Assembly (NCBI GenBank): GCA_936440205.1
Contig: OW387148.1
Coordinates: forward strand, 24,173,961 to 24,237,960
Direction: 5' to 3'
Origin: Lepidonotus clava
Taxonomy: Eukaryota; Annelida; Polychaeta; Phyllodocida; Polynoidae
Length of the DNA stretch: 64,000 bases
The notes below the pieces were generated by a model. It ran no database searches. It was not told the origin of the DNA and saw only the letters and a program-made list of their open reading frames with translations. Of the stretch, positions 60,524 to 64,000 are shown piece by piece; the stretch's first letter is position 1; the number at the start of each line of letters is the position of its first letter. The position numbers were made by a program, and so were the translations under genes.

Positions 60524-63500
60524 CTGGGCAAACGGGATGAAACGAAATAGTCATTAAAATTTATTGAGGATATTATTTGATTATTCATTTTGGAAAAAAA
60601 GTACTTGGAAATGATGTAGTTTGGACAGGGACATGAACATGTATAAACTTTGCGAGAGACACAAGATTACAAGATAAAGGCTTTGATGATGTAAAAGATA
60701 TGATAGATGCGTTAATGGTGAAAACTTCATGTAAGAAATGTAATTTTCTCATTATGTACAAGCTGTACAAGAAAATGGAAAATAAGCTAGGCTCCATAAC
60801 TCAGCAAATCTAATAAAAGATGTTTATTCTCAAACCTTTTCTATTACATTGAACAATCAAGAAAACTTGTGATTGGTGTAACATAACTGTAATAATATTT
60901 AACAAAATAATGGATAATTATGGGGTGTGCAGATAATAGAGGATGGGGAAGACTTATTTCCTAAAGCTACAGGTGTGAAATGGAGGGCACATAGTCTACA
61001 CAGGTAATGAAACATTTAACATCTGACAGACGTCACGACCGTTACCAGACACCACAGTTCTTCAGCTATATGGAGAAATAGACAGGAAAGACGAGAGACC
61101 AATCACAGGACTGTCAGGGCATAGGAAATGAGACAGACAGAAGGGGGATAATACCTCTCTCTAAACAAGGGTGAAATACAGACGGTATACTTGTCCTAAA
61201 GAGCTTAATTCCTAAAATGGTTCGTGTATGGGAAACAAAGAAGTCAAAAACTTGTACAGGCATGGAAAGGGCCATTTGTTTGAATTGTTTACAGGACTAT
61301 AACCTGATAACAGAAGTAATGATTATAACTTCTTTCTGTTTTGCGATAAACAAGGAGAACTATGATGGAATTTTTCTTGAGTTGTGAATACACTGTAAAG
61401 AGTTTGCTCTAGCATAAGCTTAACTCCCAATATACCTGTATTCGAGCAGCTCACTATATTTAACATAACGATCTCTATACAGGTGACACTGTGGTCGTTC
61501 ACCTGACCAACCTGGGCATTCGTGCAGGAAATGATCAGACGGAGGGTGTGTGGGAGTAGGTGGGGGCGGGAGGGATTGAGGGGCTTCGCTAAAACAAAGT
61601 AATATGTACAAGGTGCAGGGACGAGGTTTCGCAGGTGAATCTAACTGAGATAACTCAGCCATGTGTGTAGGACCCCAATCTGCTCTTGTGTGTGTTTGTG
61701 TTATTGAAAGGGAGTGATTATGTACGTGTTGCAGTGTATACATGTACTTCAGTACGTATTTCAACAGTATTCGATGATATACAATGTAAGCTTTTATGAG
61801 TGAGAATAATGCTGTAAACATTTTTGAAATAATATGCATGTACTCAGTATGTAAACGTTTTCTGGAGCATACAATATATATTTACATGTATACATATTAC
61901 TTGCATTTGTGCATTCATGTACATAAAATTTGTGTTATTATAGAGCTTTCTACATCTGCTGTACATGTGAATGTTCTTCTTATTCCAGCTATCAATTCAC
62001 TTGTAACATTCACTTTTAATATAATGGCATAACAGACATTTGTTACCCTTCCTTTCACTAAATGTGTGCACATCAGTCTCTATTCAATGATTCACTTGAG
62101 CTGTGACGTCACAATTAGCCTTCCCATGAGACCCTGGGCCATGGGGACAGAATCGTGCATGCGCGTCGCGAAAAGAGCAGGTCTGGACTCAAGATCAATC
62201 TAGTCGTCGATTTGTCCTGATCAAGACCCGGCGACGGGCTATCATGTCCGACCAGTGATGCGACGCAGCCCTCTTTTCACAGGAAGCGATCTGCAGTTCC
62301 TTAAGCGTTTAAAAGGTAGAGGGTCAGGGATGGACGGGTGGCCAGATGGATGGACGGATGGGCAGATAGATGGACGGATGGCTTAGTGAAGGGGAGGAGG
62401 CATCTGCCCAGAGTTACACTCAGGGACCATGTCCGAAGCGGTGTCTCACGCACGCATGCGTGACCCAGGCCTCTTCTGCGCATGTGCAGGAATGTCGTTA
62501 CTTGGTGATTGACTGTAAATTGTGATCGCAGGCTATAAAAACCAAACAGAAAATGTCAGAAACCTTCACTCATCGACGATGTGATGTGTGAATTATGGAT
62601 GCTGTCGATTAGTGGGCTAACCGATGTTTAAGGAAATCCAACAAGTTTTCTATTTTGCTTCACAGTTCCCATCAGGTAGAGAATGTTTCTTGGTGAATCC
62701 CATACCATTTTGATATCTTTGACCATGGATTTATGTTGTGAAATTGATTAATATCTGAACACAGTATGACCTCACACAACACATCAACTGACGACGAAAG
62801 AATCAATTCATTCAGAACAGATTAACTACCTTCAGAGATCATATAAATACTATCAGTGCAGCAAAGGAATGATATACCAATGGTTACGATGTGTATGTGC
62901 ATTTCTTGCATGATGTAGGCATACTGAAATCTCTATTACTTGAGAAAGCCAGAAGAAAAAGTTATCAGACACCGTCCTACCCTATCTGACGGTATATGCA
63001 TTTCAAGAGCAATATGTGTATGTTCTTTGGTACACAGATGTGTGTCTATTCTGGAATAATCAATAAGGCGAACAATAATATGCCCACAGAACACCATTAA
63101 AGGTCTTTGTCTATGCAAGGAAAATCAGTTACGCCCATAATACAAAAACATGAAAAGAGGGCGCTTTGTAGTGTTGTGAGCACAAAGGTAAAGAGAATCT
63201 GATCCTGAAGGACTAGGGTGATCTTTGAAGTAGATACACAGCTCGAGCTTTTTCATCAATGTATTTGTAGCTCATTTCCGTATAAGAAAGAGCACGCTCG
63301 TACCTGTAATGTAGTAATCGTGAGTAAAAATCAAGCACGTACATGGGAGCACGTAAAAGCTATATATTTTACTTCAACTGAATTTACTGGAGCCCACAAA
63401 CTTCAGAAAAGGCGAAGAATTTTCAATGCCAAATCAAGGTGGTCGATGACGGCATTAAACTGTTGACCAATAGTTTCTCCACCAACTTAGCCAGAAACTC

Positions 63501-63555
63501 TTAATATAATTATTATCTATAGACCTCTTTTGTATTTCACTCGGGGGTCAAACAC
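60524..63555. other. Upstream intron of anosmin, no N-terminal exon recognised
   Basis: I looked for Cys-rich minus-strand exons matching the anosmin N-terminus and found none. A CpG-rich patch at 62100-62520 holds GCATGCGCGTCGCG, and a GGATGGACG-type microsatellite lies at 62329-62382. Confidence 0.45.
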
Positions 63556-63558
63556 TGA

Positions 63559-63990
63559 AGGAGTCAGGAAACAGAGAAGTTACCTGCAGAGGAAGTCATT
63601 CACAGAAAAAATAATTCACAGCGGGAGTCATTAACAGGGAAGTCACCTGCAGGGGGAGTCATTCACAGAGAAAATAATTCACAGCGGGAATCATTAACAG
63701 GGAAGTTACCTGCAGGGGGAGTCATTCACAGAGAAAATAATTCACAGCGGGAATCATTAACAGGGAAGTTACCTGCAGAGGGAGTCATTCACAGAGAAAA
63801 TAATTCACAACGGGAGTCATTAACAGGGAAGTTACCTGCAGAGGGAGTCATTCACAGAGAAAATAATTCACAACGGGAATCATTAACAGGGAAGTCACCT
63901 GTAGAGGGAGTCATCCACAGAGGGAGTCACCCACGAAGGGAATCAACCACAGAGGGAGGCAGAAGGAGGGAGTCAACCACAAAGTTTCTA
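63559..63990. repeat. 63-bp higher-order tandem repeat
   Basis: About five copies of a 63-bp unit, each made of four diverged 15-16 bp pieces close to GGGAGTCATTCACAGA. Copies differ at a few positions only (for example GTTACCTGCAGAG versus GTCACCTGTAGAG). From about 63905 the array decays into single short pieces (GGGAGTCACCCACGAA, GGGAATCAACCACAGA) and may continue past the window. Confidence 0.9.
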
Positions 63991-64000
63991 CTTTTTTCCT

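Noticed and set aside
61420-61839. Possible N-terminal exon of anosmin
   Set aside because: The frame lacks the cysteine pattern of the anosmin Cys-rich domain and a signal peptide; the true exons are probably beyond 64000.
63559-63990. CRISPR-like regular repeats
   Set aside because: The units are contiguous and have no unique spacers, and the window is animal DNA.

Overview
This is animal nuclear DNA, probably from a marine invertebrate. It holds three multi-exon genes with GT-AG introns, introns of up to about 12 kb, many short inverted-repeat elements and several minisatellites. The anosmin-like gene has the vertebrate arrangement (Cys-rich end, WAP, four FnIII) and sits beside an invertebrate laccase-type multicopper oxidase, so I lean towards an invertebrate deuterostome (echinoderm, hemichordate or cephalochordate). 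A lophotrochozoan is not excluded. There are no operons, bacterial genes or CRISPR arrays, and I recognise no retrovirus-like or LINE coding sequence.

Region by region: (1) 1-6,040 holds a membrane-anchored laccase-like multicopper oxidase on the minus strand (three coding exons, 710 aa), followed immediately by a 36-bp minisatellite that reads as collagen Gly-X-Y triplets in another frame. (2) 6,050-15,550 is AT-rich, repeat-bearing intergenic DNA with a TTAA-flanked inverted-repeat element and a GC-rich repeat family. (3) 15,553-20,095 holds a complete plus-strand DsbA/FrnE-type thioredoxin-fold oxidoreductase (five coding exons, 212 aa). Its introns carry a head-to-head pair of small elements and a tandem duplication. 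(4) 20,100-24,600 is intergenic, with a second locus of the same GC-rich repeat family. (5) 24,608 to beyond 60,523 holds an anosmin-1 (KAL1) orthologue on the minus strand: 13 coding exons giving 629 aa, with only the signal peptide and most of the Cys-rich domain missing. It ends in a hydrophobic tail resembling a GPI-anchor signal. Its large 5' introns contain GC-rich islands that look regulatory. (6) 60,524-64,000 is upstream intron of that gene and ends in a 63-bp tandem array.

The genes do not obviously work together. Two encode extracellular or cell-surface proteins (the oxidase and anosmin) and one an intracellular thiol-disulfide enzyme. The observations most worth checking are the oxidase's missing type-1 copper histidine, the collagen-like frame next to its transmembrane exon that an alternative acceptor could reach, the GPI-like tail of anosmin, the different codon composition of anosmin's FnIII-2 exons, and repeated short elements built on TTAA-CCCTTT ends. 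All exon boundaries were read by eye from splice signals, phase and family similarity; no transcript evidence was available.
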